Origin: Nymphaea colorata
Taxonomy: Eukaryota > Streptophyta > Magnoliopsida > Nymphaeales > Nymphaeaceae
Reading direction: 5' to 3'
DNA length: 64,000 nucleotides
Assembly: GCF_008831285.2 (NCBI RefSeq)
Contig: NC_045146.1
Location: forward strand, 11,768,649 to 11,832,648
This document shows positions 13,995 through 27,700 of the stretch, one piece after another. Both the position numbers and the translations under genes were made by a program. How positions within the stretch are numbered: position 1 is the first letter of the stretch; each line of letters opens with the position of its first letter. The notes under the pieces are model-generated. The model saw only the letters and a list, made by a program, of their open reading frames with translations. It was not told the DNA's origin and ran no database searches.

Positions 13995-16573
13995 CTACAG
14001 GCACAGCCGGATTCGTTTCTCTTCCTTGTTGCCATCGAGGGGTGGCATTTCTTCGGTGCCCGTCTCCGCAATGCACCTTCTGTATGGGACAAACCCCTTT
14101 CCGCTGCTTCTTATTCGATTAAACAAACCAGAATTTCGACAACCAAATTTCCCCTCATTGGAGAAACTGAAACGGTCCTCCACGGCGCAACGTTCGCTTG
14201 CCGAAGATGTCCCTGAACCTGCTGGAGAACCTGTCTCCTTATTGTTGTTGTCCACTGCAGACATCGCCGAGTGGCGGGGTGCGCCGCCCAGATTAAGGTT
14301 GGCAACGCCTCCTGTTCCACAGGGCATCCCAGCATCGGTTGGATTACTTGGATCATTTGGAGCGGAGGACTGCATAAAGAAGGGGAAGTTTCCATATACA
14401 GCCCACCGTGGAGCAACAGCCACCCCGTCGAGGTTCGGGTCCTTCTGTGGATATTGCAAGCAGTAAAACATTCGTGGAACGTCAGAATGCATTAAGTTCC
14501 AGGTGCTTTTGCACGAAGAATCTTTTACAGGGTCCTGCAGTAGTGATGATTTTTCAAGAGGAATTTGGGGCTGGCAAGTCAAATGGGTTTCAGTTTGAAA
14601 ATTTTCATCCCTGGTGGAATTCTCCGCAGAATCTTCTTTCCCGAAAGCAGAAGCTGATGATTTTTGGTCTTCTGTCATGCTTGGTGTGGTTGCGGTGGCA
14701 GAAGGGCGCTGACCGTCGGTAACAAAGACCGTCTTGCCAAAAAGTTTAAGGCTTGTTGCTTTAGTTTCCGACGACAATCTTTTGCTGGCACATCCATCAT
14801 AAATTTCCATCGGCGGCACTACTACTTCCGTTGCATTAGAAGTGCCCGAATCCACATTCTGGAAATCGTTATAGAAAAAAAAAAGGGAAATTAATTCATG
14901 ATTGCAGGCTGAAAAATAAACAAAATCAAAATTGGAAAACTGCATGCATGTGGTGAGTACCGTGGACGGTTGATCCTGCGAGCTTGATTCATTAGACTTA
15001 GGAGCTGGTGAAGAAGATCCGTTGTATTCACCATGAACAGACGGGCCCAAAGGACTAAAATTGGCAGATGATGAAGATGATGAAGGAAACCCATTTTCTT
15101 GTTCAGAAAGCACCGAGGATGGTGGATTTGAGCCCTCAACAGATGAAACAGGTGACTGACAATTCACTTGGTTAGATTCATTCGGGTCAAAACCAGTTGC
15201 AGATGACGCTGATAATGGAGACCCGTTTTCTTGTTGGATGACTGACGAAAACGTCGCACTTGATCCCATGGCTGATGGGACTGACGGGTACCTGTTTTCC
15301 GGGAGGACAACTGACAACTCCTTCTTGCATATGTTTGTTAATTTGCGAGGATATGGGTGTGCGGGCTTTCTTTTTGGCCTAGGAGGAGGAATCTCTATGG
15401 CGTTAGAAGAGCCTGCCCCATTGCTGGCTGTCTCGCGAACAACCTGTTGTTGGAGGAAAAAGATGCATTAAGAAACATGCTAATGAAGTGAGACTCACTT
15501 AACAAGTGACAGGCACAGAGACCCGTTCTTGCCTTTTTTTTTTTCAGTCCTAGACTCACACGATAAAACATCAAGAAGATCTTTTGTATTTCACTATACA
15601 GCGAAGCAGACAATAATTGTTAGGGCATTAGACCTTGGTGAAGAATTTCTGAGCATGGCTTCGAATTTGAACAGCAGTCTTTGTTCCTATGTGCTCTGCA
15701 ATTGAATCTTTCTAATTTAGAAATGGATAAAAAAATTGCACCATGCATAAGCCTGAGAGACTGAGGACTACCTTCTATTTTTCTCCAGGCCCGACCATAC
15801 AACTTTAGAGCCTCCAAAAATTTCTTATGCTCATCCTCTGTCCACCTCTCACGTTGTTTGGTGATTGTATAAGGTTTCCTCACCTGGTCGTTCAGATCAA
15901 ACACTGTCAGATGTAGATACAAGAAATACGACCTCAACAGCGAAGAAACTTGCCGATAAAACAATGAAAGGCATCACAAGAATTCTGCAAGATCCAAACC
16001 TTAGGTACTTGGTCATCTCCCTGTGAATCAATCTCCCCTGGCTGAACCGCACTTATTGATAGTGGTATACTAACTTCAGGAAGCAAACTTTTGCTAGATG
16101 CGTCACTCGTTGCTGAACATATGGCGAAACTGTTTTCCTGCATTAAAACAAAGGCCATCAAACTCCATTATACAGAATTTCTAGCTTCTAGACAGGCAAC
16201 CATAAGCCCCTACAAGACAGAGAATTTACTTCGACTTGGATGAAAAGGTATAGGCTGTTTCAATTAACAGGCAGGCGCCATAGAATAAGCCTGGCCCCTG
16301 AGCTACCCGCCTGTGGTAGAGAAATCTGGGGCGGCTCATTGAGACAGGACTGGCTTGGGCCAGAGCCAAACTAATCTCCATGAGCCTGAGATCAGTTTCA
16401 GTCACTGAATGACTTAAGGGACGTATTACGGCTCCCCTTCAATGACATGAAATTTCAGCAAAAGCCTCATCATCCAAATATTGTTCTTGATAACAAGATA
16501 GAAAAGAAGGAAAGAAACATCAATCAGTAGCGCACGATAGTAAAAGGGAAGGACCGGATACCTGGACTCCCAT
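13995..16573 (-). CDS. RVE: REVEILLE/CCA1-like single-MYB clock transcription factor
   Basis: Six coding exons on the minus strand: 16573-16562, 16137-16000, 15883-15772, 15695-15634, 15443-14961 and 14858-13995; 556 residues. The 12-nt first exon encodes MGVQ; an in-frame TAG lies just upstream of its ATG, which supports this start. The MYB/SANT repeat (about residues 51-108) starts VRKPYTITKQRERWTEDEH and ends in the SHAQKFF signature of the CCA1/LHY/RVE class. A PPPRPKRKPAHPYPRKL block follows (about 127), then LKLFGKTVFV (about 308) and a C-terminal GFVPYRRC...EKRIRLCL. The last two motifs match the RVE1/RVE2/RVE7 (EPR1, CIR1) branch better than CCA1 or LHY. Family members bind the evening element and regulate clock-output genes in the nucleus. 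Serine-rich low-complexity sequence occupies about residues 170-265. Exact orthology would need a tree. Confidence 0.93.
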
Positions 16574-17945
16574 ATTTGCAGAATCCAAGCCGTAGTCTTT
16601 TATCTACCAAATCCCCAAAAAGCAGATCTCGGTGAACCTGCTCCTACTTAAAGGTGCAAGTATCCAAATAAAAGCTTCGGCGTCAGAACATTAATCCAGA
16701 TTTTGTCTCAGAAACTATATTTCCGAGAGAAAGTTCTCGAACCAGCGCTAGATAGCCAATTCAACTCTTCTGTTGGAATTCGCAGAATGACCTTCCTCCA
16801 AAATGGAGCACACGATCCAAAAAAATTCCCTGTTTGAGCTGAATTTCTTTTCAAATGTCCAACTCCTCTGATTTTGCTAAAATCTCTCTTCACGAACAAT
16901 CCACTGTGCCTTCAGAAAACTTTTAAAAGAAGGAACGAAGAAGACGAAGCCAAGATCTCAATCAAAACACCAAATTTGCAACACTTCCTCTTCTTGCAAA
17001 AAATTCGACGACAATAATGCACAATAACAGCAATCTACGAGGAGGGTTTTCCTTTTTTCTTCTTTTTGCTTTTTTCTTCTTGCTGCCTGAAGCTTTACAA
17101 CGGAACGCACCCCAACAACGACCAAATCAAACACAGAGGATTTCAAAAACATCAAAAGCACGAACCACGCTCCAAAGTAGCAAATTCACTCTCAGAAGAC
17201 CACCCAAGATGAAAATTCTCTAAAATGATCAAATTTCGTTTGGAAACACTTCGAGCCTGCCGTCAGAGAACATCCGCACCACAGATTCCCACACAGTACA
17301 GCTCCACGAAAAGAAATTCAAAGCACATGCACCAAAGACGAAATCCCAAAAGAACCAAAAAAGTAAGCTCCAAGATGAGCAAAAAATCTCGGTACAGCAC
17401 CTCCTTTCGCCAAATAGAAACACCGAAACTCAAAAAGGTTCACAAACACCCACTAGTACAACCCAGCAAAAACAAACCCCCAAGAGAAGCTCACGGTATC
17501 AACTCCGGAACGGAACGCCTCCCAGAAACACGGGTCCACCGAAAACGCGCTCCCACCGGTCGGCAAAAACCAGCAGCTCAAAAGGATCACCGAAGAAAAG
17601 CGAGGGCGCTACTCCTCAGGGATCGCCGGAGCCACACCTTCAAAGAGCGAAAAATCGAGAGGAGGAGAGGTTCCGATTCTCGGGAAGAGGGAGAGGAGAG
17701 AAAAAAAAAGCTTCCCTCTCGAAAACAATCAACCGCCAGGAAGACCTCCCAACGACAGGAGAGTAGCTGGATGAGTGGAAGAGAAGGAAAAGTACCTCAA
17801 GTTCCCCTCGATTCACAGCCACAAACACTGGAGCGAGCCCTCCGATCACCGAGAAAAAGCATCGCGAGAGCGAGAAAAACAGAACGAGAGAGACAGAAAG
17901 AGCCTCAAAGAAGAAAAGCAGGAGGAGAAGGAAAGATGAAGGGGG
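16574..17945 (-). other. Presumed 5' leader region of the REVEILLE-like gene
   Basis: Upstream of the start codon on the minus strand. A TTGGTAG acceptor just before the short first coding exon suggests at least one intron in the 5' leader, common in this gene family. From about 17,640 to 17,940 the minus strand is pyrimidine-rich, typical of plant 5' leaders. The plus strand is open for about 241 codons (17225-17950), but its product is a low-complexity K/R/S/P-rich chain that reflects this composition bias, so it is not called. Confidence 0.5.
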
Positions 17946-18039
17946 GATGAGAAAGGAGTGCGCCACGTCGGCAGGCCCTTTTTTCCGGGGTTCGAGAGAA
18001 TTCGGCGGTCTTGTGGCTGCTGTTGGACAATACCACCGA

Positions 18040-18045
18040 CACGTG
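18040..18045. promoter_or_regulatory. G-box (CACGTG) upstream of the REVEILLE-like gene
   Basis: The core sits in GACACGTGGC, the classic plant G-box/ABRE context bound by bZIP and bHLH (PIF-type) factors. It lies about 1.47 kb upstream of the minus-strand start codon and just beyond the pyrimidine-rich presumed leader, so it may be promoter-proximal. Role inferred from motif and position. Confidence 0.55.
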
Positions 18046-18378
18046 GCGTTACCTCGTGGGTCCTCCCACAAGCGCCAAATTTGTGGGCGCGAGCTCGCAA
18101 TCCCGCCCGCGGCGAGAAAGAGAACGAACGGGTCGAGTCCGCCAACCAACCTCCTTCGGGTTGGATCCCGTAGCATGTCATATCCATATCCAAATACTAG
18201 ATCGATTTAGCAGTTTCACCATGCAAAACTTTGACTTGGGTTGGATCTTTTTATCCGATCCGGTCTCAAAGACGGGTAAAGTTTTCGGGTTCTCTGCCCT
18301 GATCCGGGTCCGACAGGGGAAGCCGATGGAGGGGACAGAAGGGGTAATAAGGCGAAAAGCGAGAGGCTGTGGAGGGGG

Positions 18379-18387
18379 AAAATATCT
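18379..18387. promoter_or_regulatory. Evening element, AAAATATCT (first copy)
   Basis: A perfect nine-base evening element on the + strand, upstream of the minus-strand REVEILLE-like gene. This is the binding site of CCA1/LHY/RVE proteins. A second perfect copy lies 201 bp further away. Confidence 0.6.
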
Positions 18388-18579
18388 AGGGGCGCACAAA
18401 GAGAAGGGGGGAGGGCGGAGAGCCACGAGATTTGGATCAAAAGGGGAAGGAGGGCAGACTTTCTGCACTTTTTGGCCACGTCAGATTTTTTTTCTTTTCT
18501 TTTAATTAAAGCGCGGAGGCTGAAGTGAAGGCCTCTCCGCCACTCGAATTTCCGGACAATTTTCTGTCCTCCGTTTATT

Positions 18580-18588
18580 AAAATATCT
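18580..18588. promoter_or_regulatory. Evening element, AAAATATCT (second copy)
   Basis: A second perfect evening element in the same orientation as the one at 18379. Two exact copies within about 210 bp next to a gene whose own family binds this motif suggest clock feedback control. This is inference from sequence. Confidence 0.6.
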
Positions 18589-21500
18589 GGCCTTCCTTCT
18601 TCATCTTCTTATGGTCCACCTTTTCTTTTCTTTCCGTCAGAATTTTTTCTTTATTAGTCGTCTGCCCTTTCTTCCCCCCAAAATTTCGTGGCCACATCTT
18701 CGATGACAAGTGGTTGGTCGTCGAATGACGGTTTTGTCCTCACCTAATTTTCTCTCTGGGCAGGCGTCGACGTGTGGCCGTCGATTGGCTACGCAATTTT
18801 TTTTTGACGCTTTGGGAGAGAGAGAGAGAGAGCTCGCAGCTGTCACCCGGAGCGTATCGTGCGTGGATTCGGGGCGGGCTCTTTGGATTTGGGATTCGTA
18901 CTTCGTGGCACCTTCCTTCCGGAATCGATGGACTTGGATCCGATTTAATTCGTGGCGGAATGGATCGGTAAGTAAGTTTTATTTATTTATTTTTAAAGAT
19001 AATTATTACGCGAGATACTTGCCTGGGTGGGGGTGGGCACCACATTGCGCTTTGATCGAATATAGGTCTTCGCCGATGTGATGGAAACCTGAAAAAAGGG
19101 CCTTCTCTTTTTGGCAGATGAATTTAAGCAATCAGCAGCGGGAAAGTAATCAGATACGACTGATATATTATAATAGAATGCATTTCGCTCCAGCTTAAGT
19201 AGTAATGCCCGTCTATTTCAACTACTTCAAATAATTTATTTTATGTTCATGATTTTTTTGTTGGCAAACAAACAAGTTCTTTGCCTTTTTCTTTACTTTT
19301 AATGCAAGTATTTCGATGTTTAATAATAAAATTTTGAATTAAAAACAAATTCGGTTATGTTATAAACGAAATTAGTAGGAACTGAAATTTAGATCAATAA
19401 TTGAACCACTCAGATCAGATGCCTTGAGATCATTATCTTTTGTGCATTTAGTGGTCCAAAACTCGATATATCTGCTTCGAGATACTATACCTGCACCGGA
19501 TCTTGGGATTTGTACGAGACGAAGCTTTTCTAATGTCTCGTTACCAAAACAATACCAGATCTCAACAACAGATATTGGGTCCGATCTAAAGCTAGTAACC
19601 TGGACATACGAGCCATCCATATGCTAAATAAAAGGTTCTGATAGGCATCACAGATCGGAACATTCTTATTGAACATAAAAAAAGATCCAATAAGATCTGG
19701 ACCCAGAACCATTGCCAATTAAGACTGGAACCATTTTCAAGTGTCCCAGGGATCAGCAGCTGGCTTTGCTCTATTAATATAAATCCAGATCTTGATCCAC
19801 CAAGTTGCGTTTCTTGTAATTACAGAAGCTGGAGCCGAACCCTCCAACCGTGCCAATAAATGCTCCAAGTTTCGATTTCTGGCCTTCCTCCCACTGAGTT
19901 ACGTTTCTGGATAAAGGGATGCACTTAAGTGGGTCAGACTCAGGTCCAGGTCTAGGATTCAACAACTCTAACTTAATCGGATCTCTCTTTGTCTCAAAGA
20001 TCTTAAGTTCGTGTGCTCTATAGAATGCAGCCACTCCAATTCCCCATCTGGGGTTAATATTGATGGACCAGAATATTAGTTCACATCATGAACAACAACA
20101 GAAAGAGAAAAAAGGAAGATTGAATCATAAAATGTAACTAAAGGTAGCGATGTTACTACATGTTCAGGATATTGCCAACACCAGAAATAGTCCTTTGTTG
20201 GGATCTTATGAGTCAGGCAGGGCCCAATGTCTGCCCAGCTAACACAATCAAGACTCTTTCATAAATGAAAGATGAAAAGTAGGGAGTCATCTTCATCAAT
20301 AATACTATAGGGAATTATGAACTTGAAGAAGGTTTTTAGTCATCTTCATTAATATTACAGCCCTTTACATGTGAAATATTGGACACAATTGCATTACATA
20401 TCGATGGCACTCATTATTAGCCCATGTTCTGTGCAAGTGCGTGTTGTGGGAAGCCCCCCACCATGAGCTTCGCTTTTTGTGGAAAAAGCCTTGAGACTTC
20501 GCGAGTGCGTGTTCTGCCAGTATAAGATGAGACGTCTATTTATTTTAGAGAGGAACACGTTGCATGATAAGAAGTATTACAAATGCGATAACGACGCAAG
20601 AGAAATAAAAATACAAGATAACAACGAATGGATAAACGATACACCTCATCTCCATAGAGACATGGCTCCAAGAGTTTATGCGTCGTTAACTATGCTTATA
20701 ATAAGGCATGCCGAGTCACCGCCCTTCACATTTAGCTTTGTCAGCAGAACTTTTACTTTCCTCAACATGTTCGATTGTTTGGATGACTTTTTTTCTTTTT
20801 TTTGGGGTATAGTAGTTGTCCTCCACATGCCAAGTTAATCAAACATCACCTTGGTGAAATTACAGCGAGGGAACACTTAATCTGGCAATCAAAACATGCC
20901 CTTTAGCTGGTCAATAAGATAATATTCCTTCATTTTACAGTAACCTGCTTACAATGAAAAAACTAAACTTCGAAAGCCATATTCTAATCGTAATGGAAGA
21001 ATAAAAATAAATCATTTAACTTTAACTTTAAAGCAAAAATAACGTAAAAATAATGAGAAAAATGCAAAAAAGCGAAAAATTCATTTTTTGATTTTTTAAT
21101 GGAAAAAAACGGTTTTTTTTTCATTTAAAAAAAAAAACATTTTTATGGAGTGTTTTTCGGAGAAAAATTGGCTAAAATGATTCTAACCATCTGAATCGTA
21201 GGAACAGAGGATCATTCAATTGTATACATGAGGAGCAGTGAAAAAATGATGTTTGACTCACCATTTGCCAAAATAAATAAAAGCTAGTCGAGTGTTGTAT
21301 GTCATATACAAAAATTCCACAGAACAATATAGCTTGGTATTTATATATACCAACTCCGGGTCTAAAAAGATCAAACCTTTCATAAAAATCTATTGAAAGA
21401 TGTTCTTTCACTTAGAGCTGCCGATGTGCACTTTCATACATTGAGGCTGTCACGGCAGAAAAAGAAAAAGATAGCAACAATTATGGAACTTAAAGAATAT

Positions 21501-23675
21501 ATTTCCAGTGATTCACCTGAACCTTATGAACAATTATGAAAAATGTATAGTTATGCCAAGTTTGATAAAACGCCGAATCTGTCTAAACTTTAAAAAATCA
21601 AAGCTGTACGTTGCTATTTTTTTTTCACCCCAATTTAAGGAAAAAAAAAAAAGAAAAAAGAAAAAATTGGTGGCACCTGAGAAGCCATTCTATCCTCAAA
21701 TATTACACTTTAAAATTGCAAATGACTTGATACAGAGAACGGCAGCCCGATTCTCATGGCCATCATTCTTTTCTGCAACACGAAACTAAAATAAATGTAC
21801 AAAACTGGATCTAATGCAATATAATCTAAAGAATTTCACTACATCTTTTAATTCATTTCATAAATTTTCTCCTTAATTTCCTGTACTGTAGTTCACCATT
21901 TCTCAAAGCCCCACACTGGATTTGATTTTTCTCTGGAAGAAGGATCCAGGAGAAAGAGGGACCTTTGAGAAACCACATTGGGTGGGCATGACATGATCGT
22001 TGAGAATAGAACAATTTCAACATCCTGTTAGTATCTTGGCCTTGTCTTCATAAGCAGTAATCCAAACTCCATGTTCCCCAAAGTAATAATCTATTCCTCT
22101 TCATAACAAGCTGCCAAGAGACAGGACAAACCCTTAGTCCATTATGTGATCTGTGCCCTACTATTCCGGTGATTCCATGGTTCAGATCTGGACAAGCCAA
22201 ATAAACCGGAAGCTTAGTGCTTATCGCTAAAAGGATAAAATGCCAGTACCAGATCGGACCCGTCTGTAACCCTATCCAATACGTACTGATCCTATTAAGA
22301 ACGGTATTAGACGGGTTTGGCTCAGATCACCTGCATGATATGATAATCTGGAAACCCTCCCGCCTGAGTGAGAGGCCGAACACTCCTCCTTTCTTTCCTC
22401 TGCCGTTTGAGTCCAAAGCTGCTTCAGAACTTTGATGGTACACCCATCAACTAGAGTTTTGTGCTTAGCAACGCGAGTTTGCAGTACTGGAACTTAATGC
22501 CCACAAAAAATCAAATTGCCAATGCGACTTTCACCGTTTAGACCAACTATGCTGAGTCCCTTGGAGATTTTGCGAGTCCGTCACCAAAAAAGATTGGTAT
22601 CTATACACAATTGACAAATGAAAGGGGCTAAAGGCACAATTACATGCACTCAAAGTGTGAAAACATGAAGATAAATTTCCCACATATGAAACCAGATCCT
22701 CTTCATGACGGGGGTAGCCTATGCGTTTTATTTCACTGCATCTAACTAGATCGATCATATACACACAAAAAAAGTATTCATACTTGTACCTACGTTCAAA
22801 ACCTTTGTCCAAATAAATGCATGGGCCAGCATCTACGAATGATCGAATCGAATACATGTACACAAGTTCCATTTCATATTTGGTACGAACAAAAGGTGAC
22901 TGCAATTTTAGCTGCAGTTGAATATGGTCCAGATCTGACTCACTCTCTAATTAAGGCCAGTTTGCGTCCACACAAACGCCATGTAGCCCCCAAATCTCAT
23001 TGATGAGTAATTAGTCTTGACATACTTTTTATTTTCTTTTCCCTAAAAATCTTTTTGAAATATATCGGTACATGGAAAACCTGAAAAGATCAATAAAATA
23101 GTTATGTCGTAGTAAAACACTGTAGAAAAGCTGCCCTTTTATGCCATTGTTCTGTGCGGTAGAATAAGTTCAATAAGACTTAATGTGATTTGGCCATGAA
23201 ATTGTATTAAAATGCTTGCTTACATGATCTGGACCTATAAGACCAGCTCTCCAACTCTACCCATAACAGTTTATAATTAATTTTGATCAAATTTAATTGG
23301 TCCCAATTGAGCTAGAATAATCATAAACGTGCATGATATGTTATGCCTAAACATAGCAAAGAGGTTATAGAAACAATGTCAGAAAGAAATGGTCAATCTG
23401 ATGTTCGAATGTCTAGATCGTGGATTTGTATCACGAGGCCCTCAAAGGTCTCGACTGCACATTTGGACGATACAAACTTTAATGCTAAAAACTCGGTTTC
23501 AAGCATGGTTTCAGCCTGCAGGATCTGATTCACAACCGGAATTTGGATCGAGAATTTTCTGGACATCCCAGATCTCTTTCTTCTTCCTAATGGTCTTAAG
23601 CAATTGTAGTCAGAAGTTCAAGACTTTCAGATGGAGACGCTCTCGGTAACCGACCTAAAAGAGAAAGAATCAACT

Positions 23676-23729
23676 GGTTAATAATCTTCGATCGCTCCAA
23701 TGGGTTAATAATCTTCGATCGCTCCAATG
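23676..23729. repeat. 27-bp perfect tandem repeat, two units
   Basis: Identical units at 23676-23702 and 23703-23729, containing AATCTTCGATCGCTCCAA. They lie just before the GC-rich hAT-like element. Confidence 0.93.
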
Positions 23730-23805
23730 TGTTGGATGATGGTTCGATATGGTCCAGTGAGATATGCAACCAAGCAACTCAAAAGTTGGCAGTAAGCAGT
23801 AAGAA

Positions 23806-24205
23806 ACTGGCAACGGGCTGGGCCCAGCCCGATCGGACCCGGGTCCAGGCCGGGGAAAACCTGGCCCGGGCCGGACCCGATAGGCCGGCCCGGCGGCGGC
23901 CTGGCCCAGCCCGGCTCATGCTCTCCCTCCCTCTCCCTCTCCACTCCACTCCTGACTCCCCGCTCTCCCTCCCGCTGCCCCTCCGCTCTCCCTTCTCCCT
24001 CTATGCTCCCCCTCTCCCTCTATGCTCCTGCTCCCGCTCCCCCTTTCCCTCTCTGCTCCCATTCCCCATCTCCCTCTCCCTCCTCCTCCGTCTCCCTCCC
24101 CCTCCTCCTCCTCCTCCATTAGACTCTCAGAGCGCGACGGGAGGGCGGGGAAAGGGGCAGGACCGGGCCGGATCGGGCCGGCCCGGCCCAATGCCCAGGC
24201 CTAAT
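23806..24205. mobile_element. GC-rich non-autonomous hAT-like element
   Basis: The right end, read on the minus strand, starts TAGGCCTGGGCATTGGGCC. The left end aligns with it as an imperfect inverted repeat over about 35 bp (both pass through GCCCGATC and CCCGG). TAGGSNTGGGC-like ends are typical of plant hAT elements. The interior (about 23,915-24,120) is a CT-rich low-complexity tract. No transposase is present. The left boundary is approximate and I could not confirm an 8-bp target duplication. Confidence 0.45.
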
Positions 24206-24698
24206 TACTGCTTCAAGTACTCTCACCTTGACAGCTTCAACAGATTTTCTATGTCAAGTTAGAGAACCATTTTGTGTTATAGTGAAGTGACATGAGCAAA
24301 CTGGGATTGTCGATATACATGTAGAAAATTTTACATGAACACGCGCTCAAGGTTTGATCGAATAAAGGAAACGCACGAGTTTTATTTTCTTGCTTAAATT
24401 CCATAGGAAACTAGCGCTGTGAAAAGAATTCAAACTCAACTGTGTTTCTGTAGCACATGCAAGGAAGAAAATGAACAAACTGGAGCAAGACAGAAGTACG
24501 CCAGGATTCGAACTGCCACAACTTTATGGTTGTCTAGCAGAAGAAACTCTTTAATGGAGTTCTCAGTTTTGTAGTTGCGCCGCCACTATGTGATCCTTCG
24601 CATGAAGGGCCGCTGTGAGTTTCTTGGGCGGAAAGAGAGGCGCACCTCTCAAAGAGAATTTGTCTCACACACAAACACGCGTCTTTACACACATCCAT

Positions 24699-24739
24699 GC
24701 ACACACACACACACACACGTATAGAGAGAGAGAGAGAGA
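24699..24739. repeat. Compound (CA)n/(GA)n microsatellite
   Basis: About 20 bp of CA dinucleotides (24,699-24,718), a short GTATA linker, then about 18 bp of GA dinucleotides. Confidence 0.95.
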
Positions 24740-27700
24740 TACAAAGTTTGGTAAAAATCTTGTTATGTTGATGGCTGAGATAGTTAATTCTTTCCTTCCT
24801 TTTCTTTTTGAGATCTAACTACAAGAAAGAATGTTGTCTTTTCCTCCTCCTTTTTTACATTGCAAGAGTTTAATATAAAAATTACATTATGTGCCCTAAA
24901 AAATTTAAAAACATACGAATATATAAAAGGATGACATTAATGACAATGGTTAACAGTTCTTCAATGTATTATAGTGTTTAATGAATTTATCTTAATTTTT
25001 AGAGCAGATATATGGAACAGTATATTATTGTTACTATTGTCAAATGATTCTTCATGGGGGGTTTAGCACGAGGAATATTGCATAAGTGTCTACTTAATTC
25101 CCAAAATTGTAACGAAAGACCCAAGGTTGTGCTTTGTTCTTAAAAATGAAGACGGACCGGACCGACTGTCCATTGTTACGTGTCGAACCCCCCAGGAAAA
25201 TGCGTTCTACTGCTGGAACGAGCGGACGCCCGATCCCGCTATCGTGTTTGTTTTCATTTTTCTAGAACAAGGTCAAACTCGCTCTAATTCAATTAACTTA
25301 ATTTTCTTTTTTATTTGCTAGCCTCAGGTTTAAGACCTGACAGGGCTCGATCTGCCAGTAAATCCACAGTTTTAACAAACTAGGGACTTTCAAACCGTGG
25401 ATTTCAAATCCTCAACAGACATGAAATCCATGGTTTTTAAGGGAGAGGCCCGATGTCGCGCACGGATATGTGATCTGCATAGAAAACCATGGTGAGAAGT
25501 AGTAGCACGGCTAGCGGTAACCAGCTGACGCTCTACCTCCCATGTGCATCTACTGTTGAGAGATTTAACATGACTTCTGATCAAAGGCATTGGAGAGAAA
25601 GACAGTCCTGTAGAACCGTTCATTGTAGAAACCAGGTTGAGTTTGTTTACTTTCGATTTAAAATCCACGGCGATCTGAGAACTTAGAATTTCAAATCCAT
25701 GGATTTAAGATCAAACCATCCCCCAATTGATCTTAAATTCAAGCATGGATTTAAAATTCATACTACTGAAATCTTTAATCTCAAAACACACTTTTTTTAT
25801 TCTGAATCGAATTTAAGATCCAAACTATCAAACACAGTCTTAGTGACAAACATTGAGAATTTTAGAGACATATACTTGAAACCCTCAGCGACTGTTGAGG
25901 GTTTCACACACGCATACCAACAACCGTAGTGGTGATGATTGGAAGAAGAAAAACATAGCGAAGGAGATCAAAAAAAAAAAAAGAAAAACAAAAAAGAAAA
26001 AGAAAAAAAGACGGTTTTAAAGATCCTCATATGTAAGATCTAATAATCTAAAAGCAACCATCTGTAGCTATCTAATAGAAAATCACACAAAGACAATCAC
26101 ACAAACAATCAATCGGAAAAAGGTTACTAAACAGAATGGAAAGTGAAAATTGACAGATATCGGAAAAAGTTATAAGAAAAAATCGCCAGACGTCGTTGTT
26201 GTAACTAAGAAGGTCGCAAAGGCTGGGACGTTCCTTCCCCAGAAGAGAACAAAAATGTGAAGAGGCTCGAGATCTTTCCTTTTCTGGGGACGAGAACTGT
26301 TGTGTCCATATCTGAGTGGGTGGTCAGTATGTGGATTAGTGAGTTGAGGAGATGGACGCTCTTGTTCCTAGGCTTCACGGATCTGCTGCATCCTGGCATC
26401 TCTCGCTGCAGAGACAGAAAGATCAGATGCACCAAATCCCAAGCCCTTCTTTTACAGACTTAATAAAGGCTTTTGTTCGTCTGCCGCACCAGAACAGACC
26501 ATTGCTCAGTTCTCCATGCTAACTTTCAACAGTTATAAAATATATATATTTTTTAAAACAACGAATATGTGGACAACTTTTTTCTCATAATTCAAATATG
26601 TTAAATCCGTGTCTTCATATCCGATTGGCGATAGACTATACGCGGACGCGTTACGTGAATTATAACATTTTCAAAATTTAGTCTCATTAAAATTGTTAAA
26701 GTAGTTGTTCATCTTAATTCTGACCTGGAACTAGAACTGTTGAGTTGAGGGGACGAGTTGAGATATGCCAAAGCTCTCTTAAACCCGAATGGCTACTTTC
26801 AACGCTTATTCTTGCTTAAGTTTACGTAAATTAAAACCTTAGGAAAAAGTAAATTAAACTTAATTGATTATGAAGACGCCTCGATAAGCAAAGAATATAA
26901 CTTCAACGCTACCACATTCTGTTGATTGCCTATGAGGTTGGCTATTACGTGAGCAAATAATTCTATTTGTTCGTGAAGGCCACATTAGAATAATAGGTTG
27001 AAGTCATAAACCGAATATTCACAGATTTTTGGTCTCCCTCGTCATGCATTGCTTTTGTCATACTGCCTCCCGATCGCTTCTTTGAATTAAAAAATGATGG
27101 TCGATTATCTGTGTGCCTTTGGGAAGAGGCCGGTTTTTGAAATTTGACTGCAAAAGCTTCATGGTGTTGTCCTTACAAGGCAAGATTGACGGGATTCAAA
27201 ATCTGAGGTTTGCCTTTCGGGAGACAGTGCATTTATTAAAGTAGAATCGTGATTGAAGGGACTCGAGTCTTTTTCTATTGGCAAATGCAGGTTTAGGAAG
27301 CGGTATCGTATTAGGGACGACGACTTTGAGATCAAATTCTTGACATCTTTCCAACTTGCAGGTCCACAACTGCACCCCTTTAGATCTGTACAGAGTTCTT
27401 CTCTTGGGTTATTGCTCTACGGCATGGCTATTTATCTTAGATTTATATGATTCTAAAAAATGCATGCATAAACAAATTGTTGAAAAAATGCAAATTTTTT
27501 ATTGCAAACTAAAAAAATGGTTGAAAATTACGGACAACGTATCGTGCCGGCATCTTTGCATAAACAAATTGTTGACTAGAATTTCAAAACCTAAGCGTGG
27601 TGGCTTTTTTAATGAATGCGCAATTACGTTCGTCATATTATATTAGTGATCATTCATAAGCGAGGTGAATTCAACCATGATATGAGATTCGTGAAAGGAA

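Noticed and set aside
13995-14500. Several + strand open stretches over the last exon of the REVEILLE-like gene
   Set aside because: They are antisense shadows of a well-supported minus-strand exon that ends in the family's C-terminal motif.
17225-17950. 241-codon open stretch on the + strand, rich in K, R, S and P
   Set aside because: It runs antisense through the purine-rich presumed leader of the REVEILLE-like gene. The product is low complexity with no domain, so composition bias explains it.
24490-24620. tRNA-like fragment on the minus strand (GCAGTTCGAATCCTGGC resembles a T-arm)
   Set aside because: I could not fold a full cloverleaf with acceptor and anticodon arms. At best it is an organellar or SINE relic.
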